DNA from: Leptodactylus fallax
Taxonomy: Eukaryota; Chordata; Amphibia; Anura; Leptodactylidae
DNA: 64,000 nucleotides
Reading direction: 5' to 3'
Assembly (NCBI GenBank): GCA_947044405.1
Contig: CAMRHE010000501.1
Span: forward strand, 1,108,001 to 1,172,000
The translations under genes and the position numbers were made by a program. The notes under the pieces are model-generated. The model was given only the letters and a program-made list of their open reading frames with translations, was not told the DNA's origin and did no database searches. Of this stretch, positions 27,691-39,345 are shown piece by piece. How positions within the stretch are numbered: the stretch's first letter is position 1; every line of letters begins with the position of its first letter.

Positions 27691-28805
27691 GACAGTTGTG
27701 CTGGTTATATCCTAGAAGAGCCACAGCCGGGAAGGGGGTGATGGGGGATACGCCGGATTATATGGCATCCAATTGAACCCGTGTATTTTCAGCTCATGTA
27801 GGAAAATATCAGAGTAACAATGGCTCCACACACCCTGAATACTGAGATAACACACACGGGTAACTAAGGTAACTCCTCTGGTCACAGCACTACATGTCAG
27901 GCTGATATATGTGTACATTGGGGAACACCGGACAGGCTCGAAGCATGGCCGCCTGAAGAGGGCGCCCCAGGTAACCGTCACATTGCATGGAATGTGACCG
28001 CTAACCCCGGGCGGGGAGCGCTCCTCACATGACAAGACTTCCTACCCGACAGGAGACAAAATCCCATAGAAGAGCTCAGTAAGAAGTATATTGGTAGTCA
28101 GTGACTAGTAGTGCGCTCGCAGCCTTTAGGGTTGGGGGAGGGGGCAGTCCTCCAGGGGCCTCACTTAGTATTGAACCCCCACCGATCACATATTGGTGAC
28201 CTATCCTAAGTAACTCTCTTTAAGATCTGCTCCCTCTGTGGTGGACGCGGCCCAACCATGTATTACGTGGGCGTCTGTTCAATGCATCCATGTGGAGCGC
28301 AGTGGTAGTCCAATAGTTAAAATCAAGTATTCATGGGGGGTCACGAGGGCAGAGGTAACGTCCTCTTGTCACTTAAGTCATCCGTTTCCAGGTGGTGTCT
28401 TTATGAAGAGCGGGTGCAGTAGTCATAGACTCGCATAGTGAATGAGATTTCACCAGATAAGCCTCGCCGTGGTCGCCGCCTCTGATCTGTAAGAGGAGCC
28501 GGAGGGCCGGTGCAGGGTGTCTGACGTGATGGCTGACCTCCTGAAGTCCTCATCATGGGCCAGTAACTTCAGGTGCATCAGATACTCCCCGCAAGTCGCA
28601 GAAGATCTACCGCAAACGCCAGTAAGGGAATAGCAATAGCGAGCTGAGGAGCCGAGACATGAAGGGGCCCCGTCTACTGAAGACTCCAGTGTCTCCCCCT
28701 GTGCACCACAGAATCCCTCCACTGGCCCATCACAGGAGCCCCTGAGAAGTCTGTCTCCGGGACACGGCACATTCTCTTATGTCTGCTACCCTCTATCCGC
28801 CATCT
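27691..28805. other. Intergenic DNA with a short dispersed repeat
   Basis: Mostly single copy. ACCGATCACATATTGGTGACCTATCC at 28180-28205 (shown in part) resembles a short interspersed family. On the minus strand at 28450-28610 an open stretch includes EYLMHLKLLAHDEDFR with an in-frame stop downstream. It could be an exon or transposon fragment, but I do not recognise it. Confidence 0.35.
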
Positions 28806-29575
28806 TCTACTCCATCTCCATCATATGCTGCCCCATCATGTCCTGCTCCTTCTCTATCATCTTCTGCTCCATCATATGCTGCCCCATCATGTCCTGCTCC
28901 ATCTCTATCATCTTCTGCTCCATCATATGCTGCCCCATCATGTCCTGCTCCATCTCTATCATCTTCTGCTCCATCATATGCTGCCCCATCATGTCCTGCT
29001 CCTTCTCCATCATGTCCTGCTCCTTCTCCATCATGTCCTGCTCCATCTCTTTCATCTTCTGCTCCATCATATGCTGCCCCATCATGTCCTGCTCCTTCTC
29101 CATCATGTCCTGCTCCATCTCTTTCATCTTCTGCTCCATCATATGCTGCCCCATCATGTCCTGCTCCTTCTCCATCATGTCCTGCTCCTTCTCCATCATG
29201 TCCTGCTCCATCTCTTTCATCTTCTGCTCCATCATATGCTGCCCCATCATGTCCTGCTCCTTCTCCATCATGTCCTGCTCCATCTCTTTCATCTTCTGCT
29301 CCATCATATGCTGCCCCATCATGTCCTGCTCCTTCTCCATCATGTCCTGCTCCTTCTCCATCATGTCCTGCTCCATCTCTTTCATCTTCTGCTCCATCAT
29401 ATGCTGCCCCATCATGTCCTGCTCCTTCTCCATCATGTCCTGCTCCATCTCTTTCATCTTCTGCTCCATCATATGCTGCCCCATCATGTCCTGCTCCTTC
29501 TCCATCATGTCCTGCTCCTTCTCCATCATGTCCTGCTCCTTCTCCATCATGTCCTGCTTCATCTCCATCCTTTTT
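28806..29575. repeat. Minisatellite with 21- and 51-bp submodules, all multiples of three
   Basis: Alternating modules: TCCTTCTCCATCATGTCCTG (21 bp) and a 51-bp module with CATCATATGCTGCCCCATC. Because all steps are multiples of three, several frames on both strands stay open. One minus frame reads a Met/Glu/Gln/Asp-rich peptide with repeats EKEQDMM and GQHMMEQKMKEM, and one plus frame a Ser/Pro-rich peptide. Nothing shows that any of these is translated. Confidence 0.92.
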
Positions 29576-29619
29576 CTGGTCTGATGCACCTTCTTCCTTG
29601 AACCTCTTCAGCTTAGTCA

Positions 29620-29960
29620 TTCTCCATGGCCCTGAAGGTGAGGAGGAAGCCTTGAGGGTCTTTGATCATCTGAACAACCTCGGGTTTGGGGAAGGTACAA
29701 CATTTGGTGAAGGCTCTGAGGTTTCCGGAGTCAGTCCTCTCTGATGCCTTGAAGATGTTGTGGACAATTCTGCCTACATTGTTCTTCTGCTCACGAATTG
29801 TCTTCTCTCCAGATGGGGCAACTTTCAGACCAATCTCTTTCTCATGAACTCAGTCCAAGATGCAGACAAGTCCGGTGCGGTGATTCCAATGATCTCAAAG
29901 TCTCAAACACTTGAAGGTGGAATCCTTCTGTCTCTTACAACAATAAATCGATTGGAGGAG
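29620..29960 (-). pseudogene. Unidentified coding-like fragment, minus strand
   Basis: On the minus strand a frame reads KEIGLKVAPSGEKTIREQ, NNVGRIVHNIFKAS, ERTDSGNLRAFTKC and KPEVVQMIKDPQGFLLTF, ending AMEND and a stop at about 29620. An in-frame TGA lies upstream at about 29848. Composition looks protein-like and unlike the flanking repeats. It could be a processed pseudogene or an exon. I do not recognise the family. Confidence 0.3.
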
Positions 29961-30000
29961 AGGTCGGGTTTATTCAAAAACAAAGTGCAGAAAACATTGG

Positions 30001-30312
30001 CGTAGCTAGCGGAGGTGGGGGGGGGGGAGGCAGAGGGGGCGGCTGACTCTGTGGGGCCTACACCGGGGCCGCCATTTATACGAGCTTTACTATTTACTAG
30101 ATCGATGTCTGCAAATTACAATGCATCCTGCAGCTTTAGGCTTGCGGTTTACAAGACACTGAGTTCACAGACAGTGGACGTATGGTTCTCAGAACAGGCG
30201 GGTGTGATGACATCACAACATCGAGCCTCCTGCGCAGACATCCTATGCGTGGACAGGGAGGAGACGACGGCTCGCAGGTAAGTGAGAACTTTCCTTTTTT
30301 TTTTTTTTTTTT
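30001..30312 (+). other. Possible mobile-element fragment with splice donor and poly-T
   Basis: GC-rich sequence with GTGATGACATCAC near 30204, ending in a consensus donor CTCGCAG|GTAAGT at 30276/30277, and followed by a run of 18 or more T. No coding sequence was recognised. The donor may belong to an unannotated transcript or to a repeat family. Confidence 0.25.
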
Positions 30313-30369
30313 AGCGCAATTGTGGGTAATTTAATAGTATAAGGGGAGAGGAAATGATAACTATAAGGG

Positions 30370-31570
30370 AGGATTTATATTAGGGGGCATCATTTATATA
30401 AGGGGTCATTAGGGAGCATCATTTATATAAGGGGTCATTAGGGGGCATCATTTATATAAGGGGTCATTAGGGAGCATCATTTATATAAGGGGTCATTAGG
30501 GAGCATCATTTATATAAGGGCTATTAGTGGGCATCATTTATATAAGGGGTCATTAGGGGGCATCATTTATATAAGGGGTCATTAGGGGGCATCATTTATA
30601 TAAGGGGTCATTAGGGGGCATCATTTATATAAGGGGTCATTAGGGGGCATCATTTATATAAGGGGTCATTAGGGGGCATCATTTATATAAGGGGTCATTA
30701 GGGGGCATCATTTATATAAGGGCTATTAGCGGGCATCATTTATATAAGGGGTCATTAGGGGGCATCATTTATATAAGGGCTATTAGCGGGCATCATTTAT
30801 ATAAGGGGTCATTAGGGGGCATCATTTATATTAGGGGGCATCATTTATATAAGGGGTCATTAGGGGGCATCATTTATATAAGGGGTCATTAGAGGGCATC
30901 ATTTATATAAGGGGTCATTAGAGGGCATCATTTATATAAGGGGTCATTAGGGGGCATCATTTATATAAGGAGTCATTAGGGGGCATCATTTATATAAGGG
31001 CTATTAGCGGGCATCATTTATATAAGGGGTCATTAGGGGGCATCATTTATATAAGGAGTCATTAGGGGGCATCATTTATATAAGGGCTATTAGCGGGCAT
31101 CATTTATATAAGGAGTCATTAGGGGTCATCATTTATGTAAGGGGTCATTAGGGGGCATCATTTATATAAGGGGTCATTAGGGGGCATCATTTATATAAGG
31201 AGTCATTAGGGGGCATCATTTATATAAGGGCTATTAGCGGGCATCATTTATATAAGGAGTCATTAGGGGTCATCATTTATGTAAGGGGTCATTAGGGGGC
31301 ATCATTTATATAAGGGGTCATTAGGGGGCATCATTTATATAAGGGGTCATTAGGGGGCATCATTTATGTAAGGGGTCATTAGGGGGCATCATTTATATAA
31401 GGGGTCATTAGAGGGCATCATTTATATAAGGGGTCATTAGAGGGCATCATTTATATAAGGGGTCATTAGAGGGCATCATTTATATAAGGGGTCATTAGAG
31501 GGCATCATTTATATAAGGGGTCATTAGTGGGCATTATTTATATAAGGGGTCATTAGGGGTTCAGTATTTA
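30370..31570 (+). repeat. 29-bp minisatellite
   Basis: About 41 units of 29 bp built on CATCATTTATATAAGGGG then TCATTAGGGGG. Variants are AAGGGCTATTAGCGGG, TCATTAGAGGG and TTATGTAAGG, and some recur as runs, showing local spread of unit types. No coding sequence. Confidence 0.96.
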
Positions 31571-32795
31571 TGTCAGGGGGAATCAGGGGCATAATATAAG
31601 GGTCAATTAATTTAATTCAGATGGCACTTGGGCTTTATTAAGGTTAAGACCCCACATAGTGGCCGCAGCAAAAAAGCGCTGCAGGAAAATCTGTTGCAGT
31701 AATGCATTGCGGTTTTTGCTGCAGCGCTTTTCACAGGAGGTCGTCAGAGGTTTCCTCCTCGGACTTTCTGCTTCCATTATACCTATAGGGAACCGCCAGT
31801 GTTTCCGTAGGTATAACTGACATGCTGTGCGTATTTTTCTGCAATGTGTGGATGGGATTTACAAGAATCCCATCTACTTTGCAGGAACTGTAAAACACAG
31901 TGTTTTTTTCCGCGCCTGTTTATATCACGCGCTGTCTGTCTATAGTGACCGTGTGATGTCATTCCAGCCTTGTCACATAGACGTGTATAGGACGAGGCTG
32001 TAGTTACATCACATGGCCGCTATGAGATGAATGACACTGTGTAAACAGAGAAGGGGTCACCGCGCTTACACAGATACAACGGATCATTCAAACAGCTGAT
32101 CAGTGGGGGTCCTGGGTATTGGAACCCCAATAATTTTACCTTTTAATTAAGACAGACCTGGGGTATTATTAATAAGGGGCACTATTTACAGGGGGTGCAC
32201 AGGGAAGTTATTAATATAAAGATGCACTTGGGGGTATTATTCATTATGGGGGGTTATATCATATATTTTATAATTGGGGTAGCAGCAGGATGGGGGCTTT
32301 GTGCAGGTGAGGACAATGTGGGTCGGTGCCTGGAAAAGTGAGGAGCCAAAGATGTCTGTGCTGCAAACTTTACAGAGACTGGAAGAAGTGGTCATGGCTG
32401 TCCAGATGAAAGAGACGGGGAATGTGACCGATTAGTCAGAGACGTCACCGGTAAGTCACTAAATGTTACTGCCCTGTATTCACCTACATTGTCTGCAGAG
32501 CCCTGTGTATTGCTGCTCTATACCGCTATAAGCCACTAATATTCTGATCCCAGAAAATCTCTCTACAGCCCCTTAAAGTCATCCGGGCACCCCTGCACTA
32601 AACCACGGCTGCACCAGAGGCCACCACTGCTGGAGGGCGCTGTCTATGGGCCTTCTCACTCTACAACCCCTTCTAACTGTGCATGTTGTGCATTAAATAC
32701 TTGACCATGGATGGACTGTAAAGAGACAAGCGGCCGCAGTGTTGTTGGGACAAACAAAATATATACCCTAAAAATGACACAAAACACCACAAATG
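31571..32795. other. Intergenic DNA with degenerate interspersed repeats
   Basis: The part at 31640-31930 contains GCCGCAGCAAAAAAGCGCTG and, inverted, GCGGTTTTTGCTGCAGCGC, a short hairpin typical of MITE-like amphibian repeats. GATCAGTGGGGGTCC near 32100 belongs to the same module type as 26.25 kb. A CTCF-like CTGGAGGGCGCTG lies at 32630-32642. No gene seen. Confidence 0.4.
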
Positions 32796-32799
32796 CAAT

Positions 32800-32932
32800 G
32801 TGTGAATCCGACCTGAAGAGGAGCAGCGGCTGCAATGTGTGAATGTGACCTGAAGAGGAGCAGCGGCTGCAATGTGTGAATGTGACCTGAAGAGGAGCAG
32901 CGGCTGCAATGTGTGAATGTGACCTGAAGAGG
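32800..32932 (+). repeat. Short tandem repeat, 37-bp unit
   Basis: Three and a half units of TGAAGAGGAGCAGCGGCTGC plus AATGTGTGAATGTGACC. The minus strand stays open across it in three frames without biological meaning. Confidence 0.9.
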
Positions 32933-33225
32933 ACAGCAGGTAGACGGTGTCTGTACTGCTGCAGATTGGGATTGTATGGCAGCGTCCACACAAACTGCTC
33001 TGACTCCGGATTATACTCTGAGTGATATTCCGGTTACCTGTGTGATAGGTCTACAGTGGATCACCAACAAACTTGTTTTATCACCGCTCTACATTTATGG
33101 TAGCGCCATCTCATGGTGGAAGGACCTGGAGGAAGATTGGTTGAAGTAACTAAAGGAGTCTGGGCTGGGGTCTGTATTTTTTAAAGAGGTTGGTGAAGGA
33201 AAGAGGGGTCTAGAGGAGATCAGCG
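32933..33225. other. Unique spacer
   Basis: Single-copy sequence between two arrays. A CCATGAGATGGCGCTACC match on the minus strand at 33098-33115 fits the CTCF core loosely. No gene. Confidence 0.4.
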
Positions 33226-35213
33226 AGGAGTGGAGAGGAGTCTGGAGGAGGACAGAGGGGACTGGAGGGGGGTCTGGAGGAGGACAGAGGGGACTGGAGA
33301 GGGGTCTGGAGGAGGACAGAGGGGACTGGAGGAGGACAGAGGGGACTGGAGAGGGGTCTGGAGGAGGACAGAGGGGACTGGAGAGGGGTCTGGAGGAGGA
33401 CAGAGGGGACTGGAGGAGGACAGAGGGGACTGGAGAGGGGTCTGGAGGAGGACAGAGGGGACTGGAGGAGGACAGAGGGGACTGGAGAGGGGTCTGGAGG
33501 AGGACAGAGGGGACTGGAGAGGGGACTGGAGAGGGGTCTGGAGGAGGACAGAGGGGTCTGGAGGAGGACAGAGGGGACTGGAGAGGGGTCTGGAGGAGGA
33601 CAGAGGGGACTGGAGAGGGGTCTGGAGGAGGACAGAGGGGACTGGAGGGGGGCAGAGGGGACTGGAGAGGGGTCTGGAGGAGGACAGAGGGGTGTGGAGA
33701 GGGGTCTGGAGGAGGACAGAGGGGTGTGGAGAGGGGTCTGGAGGAGGACAGAGGGGTCTGGAAGGGGGCAGAGGGGTCTGGAGGGGGGGCAGAGGGGTGT
33801 GGAGGAGGACAGAGGGGACTGGAGAGGGGTCTGGAGGAGGACAGAGGGGACTGGAGAGGGGTCTGGAGGAGGACAGAGGGGACTGGAGAGGGGTCTGGAG
33901 GAGGACAGAGGGGACTGGAGAGGGGTCTGGAGGAGGACAGAGGGGGAGTGGAGAGGGGTCTGGAGGAGGACAGGGGTGTGGAGGAGGACAGAAAAATGTG
34001 GAGAGGGGTCTGGAGGAGGACAGGGGTGTGGAGGAGGACAGAAAGGTGTGGAGAGGGGTCTGGAGGAGGACAGGGGTGTGGAGGACAGAAAGGTGTGGAG
34101 AGGGGTCTGGAGGACGACAGAGGGGTCTGGAGGAGGACAGAAAGGTGTGGAGAGGGGTCTGGAGGAGGACAGAGGGGACAGGAGAATGGTCTGGAGGAGG
34201 ACAGAGGGGTCTGGAGGAGGACAGAGGGGACTGGAGAGGGGTCTGGAGGAGGACAGAGGGGACTGGAGAGGGGTCTGGAGGAGGACAGAGGGGACTGGAG
34301 AGGGGTCTGGAGGAGGACAGAGGGGTGTGGAGAGGGGTCTGGAGGGGGCAGAGGGTTGTGGAGAGGGGTCTGGAGGGGGTAGAGGGGTGTGGAGAGGGGT
34401 CTGGAGGGGGGCAGAGGGGTGTGGAGAGGGGTCTGGAGGGGGCAGAGGGGTGTGGAGAGGGGTCTGGAGGGGGGCAGAGGGGTGTGGAGAGGAGTCTGGA
34501 GGAGGACGGAGGGGTGTGGAGAGGGGTCTGGAGGGGAGCAGAGGGGTCTGGAGGGGGGGCAGAGGGGTGTGGAGAGGGGTCTGGAGGGGGCAGAGGGGTG
34601 TGGAGAGGGGTCTGGAGGGGGGCAGAGGGGTGTGGAGAGGAGTCTGGAGGAGGACGGAGGGGTGTGGAGAGGAGTCTGGAGGAGGACGGAGGGGACTGGA
34701 GAGGGGTCTGGAGGAGGACAGAGGGGACTGGAGAGGGGTCTGGAGGAGGACAGAGGGGACTGGAGAGGGGTCTGGAGGAGGACAGAGGGGACTGGAGAGG
34801 GGTCTGGAGGAGGACAGAGGGGACTGGAGAGGGGTCTGGAGGAGGACGGAGAGGTCTGGAGGGGGGCAGAGGGGTCTGGAGGAGGATAGAGGGGTCTGGA
34901 GGAGGACGGAGAGGTCTGGAGGGGGGTCTGGAGGAGGATAGAGAGGTCTGGAGGAGGACGGAGAGGTCTGGAGGGGGGCAGAGTGGCGTGGAGAGGAGTC
35001 TGGAGGAGGATAGAGGGGTCTGGAGGAGGACGGAGAGGTCTGGAGGAGGATAGAGGGGTCTGGAGGAGGACGGAGAGGAGTCTGGAGGAGGACAGAGGGG
35101 TCTGGAGGAGGACGGAGAGGTCTGGAGGGGGGCAGAGGTGTCTGGAGAAGGATAGAGGGGTCTGGAGGAGGATAGAGGGGTCTGGAGGAGGATAGAGGGG
35201 TCTGGAGGAGGAC
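33226..35213 (+). repeat. Purine-rich minisatellite, ~32-bp unit
   Basis: About 60 units built on GGAGGAGGACAGAGGGG then ACTGGAGAGGGGTCT, with 16-18-bp shortened units, and GTGTGG and GGGGGGCAG variants. Almost 2 kb has G plus A on one strand apart from the ACT/TCT steps. Six frames stay open for long distances (up to 715 codons) because no TAA/TAG/TGA occurs in most unit types; none is a gene. Confidence 0.95.
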
Positions 35214-35796
35214 AGCTCTTGTGTGCGGCCATCCATACACATTAGATTGTGGACAACAGATTATGGGATAGTTTAATAGTTTATAGGAACGACCTCACCA
35301 TAAACATTAACAACTAAAGTGCCTGATTTGGGGGAGGGGAGCAGAATCATTGGTACAAACAGAGGGCGCTGAGTCTTCTTGTGATTGGCTGTTCATGGTT
35401 AATGATGTCTCAGATATTTTTGGCTGACTGCCGGCACAGCTGATTTATTTTTGGCAGAGTAAAGTCAGCAGTCACTCATACACAGTAGATTTTCATGGTC
35501 GGCTATAGAGCTGGGTCCGGGGTTGCATTTGTATTAGTCCCCAAGGTCTGAACAGTCACCAACTGAGAGTGTGTGCATGTGGCCGAACAAGAAGCTGCGG
35601 TGTGCAGGGAACCAGGGCAAGTGACACATGAACCACCCGCGGGTCAGAAAACTGTGGAGACCTTCTTTTTTGGGTTGTGTGCTGTGTTGATGCAGCAGAG
35701 GGGAAGTGAAGTTATATTCTTAAAGAGACAGTACCCCCTACAATGACTCCTGCCTTGTTGGCCACATACTAGTCAAGGACTGCTGATGTTAGTGGT
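35214..35796. other. Single-copy island with possible regulatory motifs
   Basis: Unique DNA with a CTCF-like AACAGAGGGCGCTGAG at 35360-35375, a CCAAT-type TGATTGGCTG near 35382 and GGTTAATGATG near 35398 (HNF1-like). No open frame of interest. It may be regulatory, but this cannot be shown here. Confidence 0.35.
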
Positions 35797-35995
35797 TTAG
35801 TAGTCACAAGGACCCTTGGATGTGCCATGTCTTGGTGCAGCCCTTTGAGTAACACCAAGATGGGTCAAGCTGTGGATGGAAACCAGGCAAACATGGGGGG
35901 AACATACAAACTCCACGCATATGTCTTTGGCTGAATTCAAACCCAAGACCCCTGTGCTGCAAGGCAACTGTGCTAACCACTGAGCCACTGTGCTA
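35797..35995 (-). mobile_element. tRNA-derived SINE head, minus strand
   Basis: On the minus strand TGGCTCAGTGG (35977-35987) is a perfect Pol III A box (TRGCNNAGYNG) and GGTTTGAATTC (35933-35943) a near-perfect B box, 34 bp apart as in tRNA genes. Downstream come GGAGTTTGTATGTTCCCCCC and TTTGCCTGGTTTCC, the usual body of a tRNA-derived SINE common in fish and amphibians. The 5' end merges into the A-box array. Confidence 0.75.
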
Positions 35996-37097
35996 ACCAA
36001 TGAGCAATTGTGCTAACCACTGAACCACTGTTCTAACCACTGAGCCACTGTGCTAACCACTGAGCCATTGTGCTAACCACTGAACCACTGTTCTAACCAC
36101 TGAGACACAGTGCTAACCACTGAGCCACTGTGCTAACCACTGAGCCATCGTACTAACCACTGAACCACTGTTCTAACCACTGAGCCACTGTGCTAACCAC
36201 TGTGCCACTGTTCTAACCACTGAGACACAGTGCTAACCAATGAGCCATATTTCTAACCACTGAGCCACTGTGCTAACCACTGAGCCATGGTGCTAACCAC
36301 TGAGACACAGTGCTAACCAATGAGCCATCTTGCTAACCACTGAGCCATCGTGCTAACCACAGCCATCATGCTAACCACTGAACCACTGTTCTAACCACTG
36401 AGACACAGTGCTAACCACTGAGCCACTGTACTAACCAATGAGCAATTGTGCTAACCACTGAACCACTGTGCTAACCACTGAGCCACTGTGCTAACCACTG
36501 TGCCACTGTTCTAACCACTGAGACACAGTTCTAACCAATGAGACATATTTCTAACCACTGAGCCACTGTGCTAACCACTGAGCCACTGTGCTAACCACTG
36601 AGCCACTGTGCTAACCACTAAGACACAGTGCTAACCAATGAGCAATCGTGCTAACCACTGAACCATCGTGCAAACCACTGAGCCATGGTGTTAACCACTG
36701 AGACACAGTGCTAACCACTGAGCCATCTTGCTAACCACTGAGCCATCGTGCTAACCACTGAGACACAGTGCTAACCACTGAACCATCGTGCAAACCACTG
36801 AGCCACGGTGCTAACCAGTGAGACACAGTGCTAACCAGAGCCACGGTGCTAACCACTGAGACACAGTGCTAACCACTGAGCCACTATGATAACCACTGAG
36901 CCACTGTGCTAACCACTGAGCCATCGTGCTAACCACTGAGCCATCGTGCTAACCAATGAGCAATCGTGCTAACCACTGAGCTATCGTGCAAACCACTGAG
37001 CCACGGTGCTAACCACTGAGCCATCGTGCTAACCAATGAGCAATCGTGCAAACCACTGAGCCATCGTGCAAACCACTGAGCCACGGTGCTAACCACT
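35969..37097 (-). repeat. 20-bp minisatellite of multiplied Pol III A boxes
   Basis: About 56 units of 20 bp, on the plus strand GTGCTAACCACTGAGCCACT. The minus strand unit contains TGGCTCAGTGGTTAGCAC, the A-box segment of the adjacent SINE. The array therefore grew from the SINE's 5' end. Variants such as ATCGTGCAAACC and AGACACAGTGC recur in groups. Confidence 0.95.
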
Positions 37098-37655
37098 TTG
37101 CTTCATATGGCTCCAGTGCTGCTAACTACTGAGCTTCCCATGGCCCCTGTCTTCGCTGCCGGTGCTGCTTCCATGCTCTGTCCACCCTTCTATAAGCGTC
37201 TTGTGAGCCTGCGTTCAGGCCTGTTGTGATATTACTGGTGCAGTATGCAGGGTGGCCACATGGTGGCACCCTGGTCGCACAGTCCTCCCTGTCTGCAGTG
37301 GGGTTAATGTGCGCCACACACGTCTCTTGGTTGCGGTTGTTTTTCAAGTGTTGTGAGAGGCTGCCAGAGTGCGGTAAATTACCTATTTCAAGATGGATGG
37401 CAGCTCCGAGTGCTCTTAAATTAAGGCGCACCTGTCGCTGGCGAGCCGTAGAGATCGCCATATTGTGGGAAGATGCGTTATTAAGAGAGTCACTATAGAA
37501 ATAGTCAGTATAGATATTACCAGCCTGCGGGCAGGAAGCTATAAAATAACCCTATATGTCCTAGTGAGTCACCCAGCATGCCTCAAGACAGAGCGCCGGC
37601 GTCATCTGCAGTGCAAGGAAATCTCCGCAATCCTCTAGACACACATAGGACCCTT
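37098..37655. other. Single-copy island, candidate regulatory DNA
   Basis: Unique sequence including GCGGTAAATTACCTATTTCAAG at 37371 onward (shown in part), CTTAAATTAAGG near 37420, CACCTG near 37429 and GCCATATTGTGGGAAG near 37457. The motif density and lack of repeats suggest a conserved non-coding element. No coding frame recognised. Confidence 0.35.
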
Positions 37656-37835
37656 GATAGTACCCCTATAGTATCCATATAGTACCCCTATAGTATCCAT
37701 ATAGTACTCCTATAATACCCCTATAGTATCCATATAGCATCCCTGATAGTACCCCCATAGGAGCCCTATAATATCCCTTATAGTACCCCTTATAGGACCC
37801 CTATAGCACCCCGATAGTACCCCTATATGAGTGTA
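37656..37835 (+). repeat. Degenerate AT-rich short repeat
   Basis: Irregular tandem copies of CATATAGTACCCCTATAGTATC and shorter CCCTATAGTACC forms, about 10-20 bp each. Confidence 0.8.
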
Positions 37836-39345
37836 TTATCCTGTACTGTGACATCACTATGTGTATTATCCTGTACTGTGACATCACTGTGTGTATTATA
37901 CTGTACTGTGACATCACTGTGTGTATTATCCTGTACTGTGACATCACTGTGTGTATTATCTCTGTACTGTGACATCACTGTGTGTATTATCCCTGTACTG
38001 TGACATCACTGTGTGTATTATCCTGTACTGTGACATCACTGTGTGTATTATCTCTGTACTGTGACATCACTGTGTATTATCCTGTACTGTGACATCACTG
38101 TGTGTATTATCCTGTACTGTGACATCACTGTGTGTATTATCTCTGTACTGAGACATCACTGTGTGTATTATCCTGTACTGTGACATCACTGTGTGTATTA
38201 TCCTGTACTGTGACATCACTGTGTGTATTATCTCTGTACTGTGACATCACTGTGTGTATTATCTCTGTACTGTGACATCACTGTGTGTATTATCCTGTAC
38301 TGTGACATCACTGTGTGTATTATCTCTGTACTGTGACATCACTGTGTATTATCCTGTACTGTGACATCACTGTGTGTATTATCCTGTACTGTGACATCAC
38401 TGTGTGTATTATCTCTGTACTGTGACATCACTGTGTGTATTATCCTGTACTGTGACATCACTGGGTGTATTATCTCTGTACTGAGACATCAGTGTGTATT
38501 ATCCTGTACTGTGACATCACTGTGTGTATTATCCTGTACTGTGACATCACTGTGTGTATTATCCTGTACTGTGACATCACTGTGTATTATCCTGTACTGT
38601 GACATCACTGTGTATTATCTCTGTACTGTGACATCACTGTGTATTATCCTGTACTGTGACATCACTGTGTGTATTATCCTGTACTGTGACATCACTGTGT
38701 GTATTATCCTGTACTGTGACATCACTGTGTGTATTATCCTGTACTGTGACATCAGTGTGTGTATTATCCCTGTACTGTGACATCACTGTGTGTATTATCC
38801 CTGTACTGTGACATCACTGTGTGTATTATCCTGTACTGTGACATCACTGTGTGTATTATCCTGTACTGTGACATCACTGTGTGTATTATCCTGTACTGTG
38901 ACATCACTGTGTGTATTATCCTGTACTGTGACATCACTGTGTGTATTATCCTGTACTGTGACATCACTGTGTGTATTATCCTGTACTGTGACATCACTGT
39001 GTGTATTATCCCTGTACTGTGACATCACTGTGTGTATTATCCTGTACTGTGACATCACTGTGTGTATTATCCTGTACTGTGACATCACTGTGTGTATTAT
39101 CCCTGTACTGTGACATCACTGTGTGTATTATCCCTGTACTGTGACATCACTGTGTGTATTATCCCTGTACTGTGACATCACTGTGTGTATTATCCCTGTA
39201 CTGTGACATCACTGTGTGTATTATCCTGTACTGTGACATTACTGTGTGTATTATCTCTGTACTGTGACATCACTGTGTGTATTATCCCTGTACTGTGACA
39301 TCGCTGTGTGTATTATCCTGTACTGTGACATTACTGTGTGTCATA
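37836..39345 (+). repeat. 30-bp minisatellite with TGACATCA core
   Basis: About 49 units of 30-32 bp: GTGTGTATTATCCTGTACTG then TGACATCACT; length variants have CCCTG or CTCTG in place of CCTG. Open frames on both strands are repeat artefacts. Confidence 0.96.

Noticed and set aside
28779..29744. 321-codon Ser/Pro/Ala plus-strand ORF
   Set aside because: It follows the 21/51-bp array, where several frames on both strands are open; no conserved domain.
33095..35242. Pro/Ser-rich 600-715-codon ORFs on the minus strand and Gly/Arg-rich ones on the plus strand
   Set aside because: They are all frames of one purine minisatellite; open length reflects absence of stop triplets in the unit, not coding selection.
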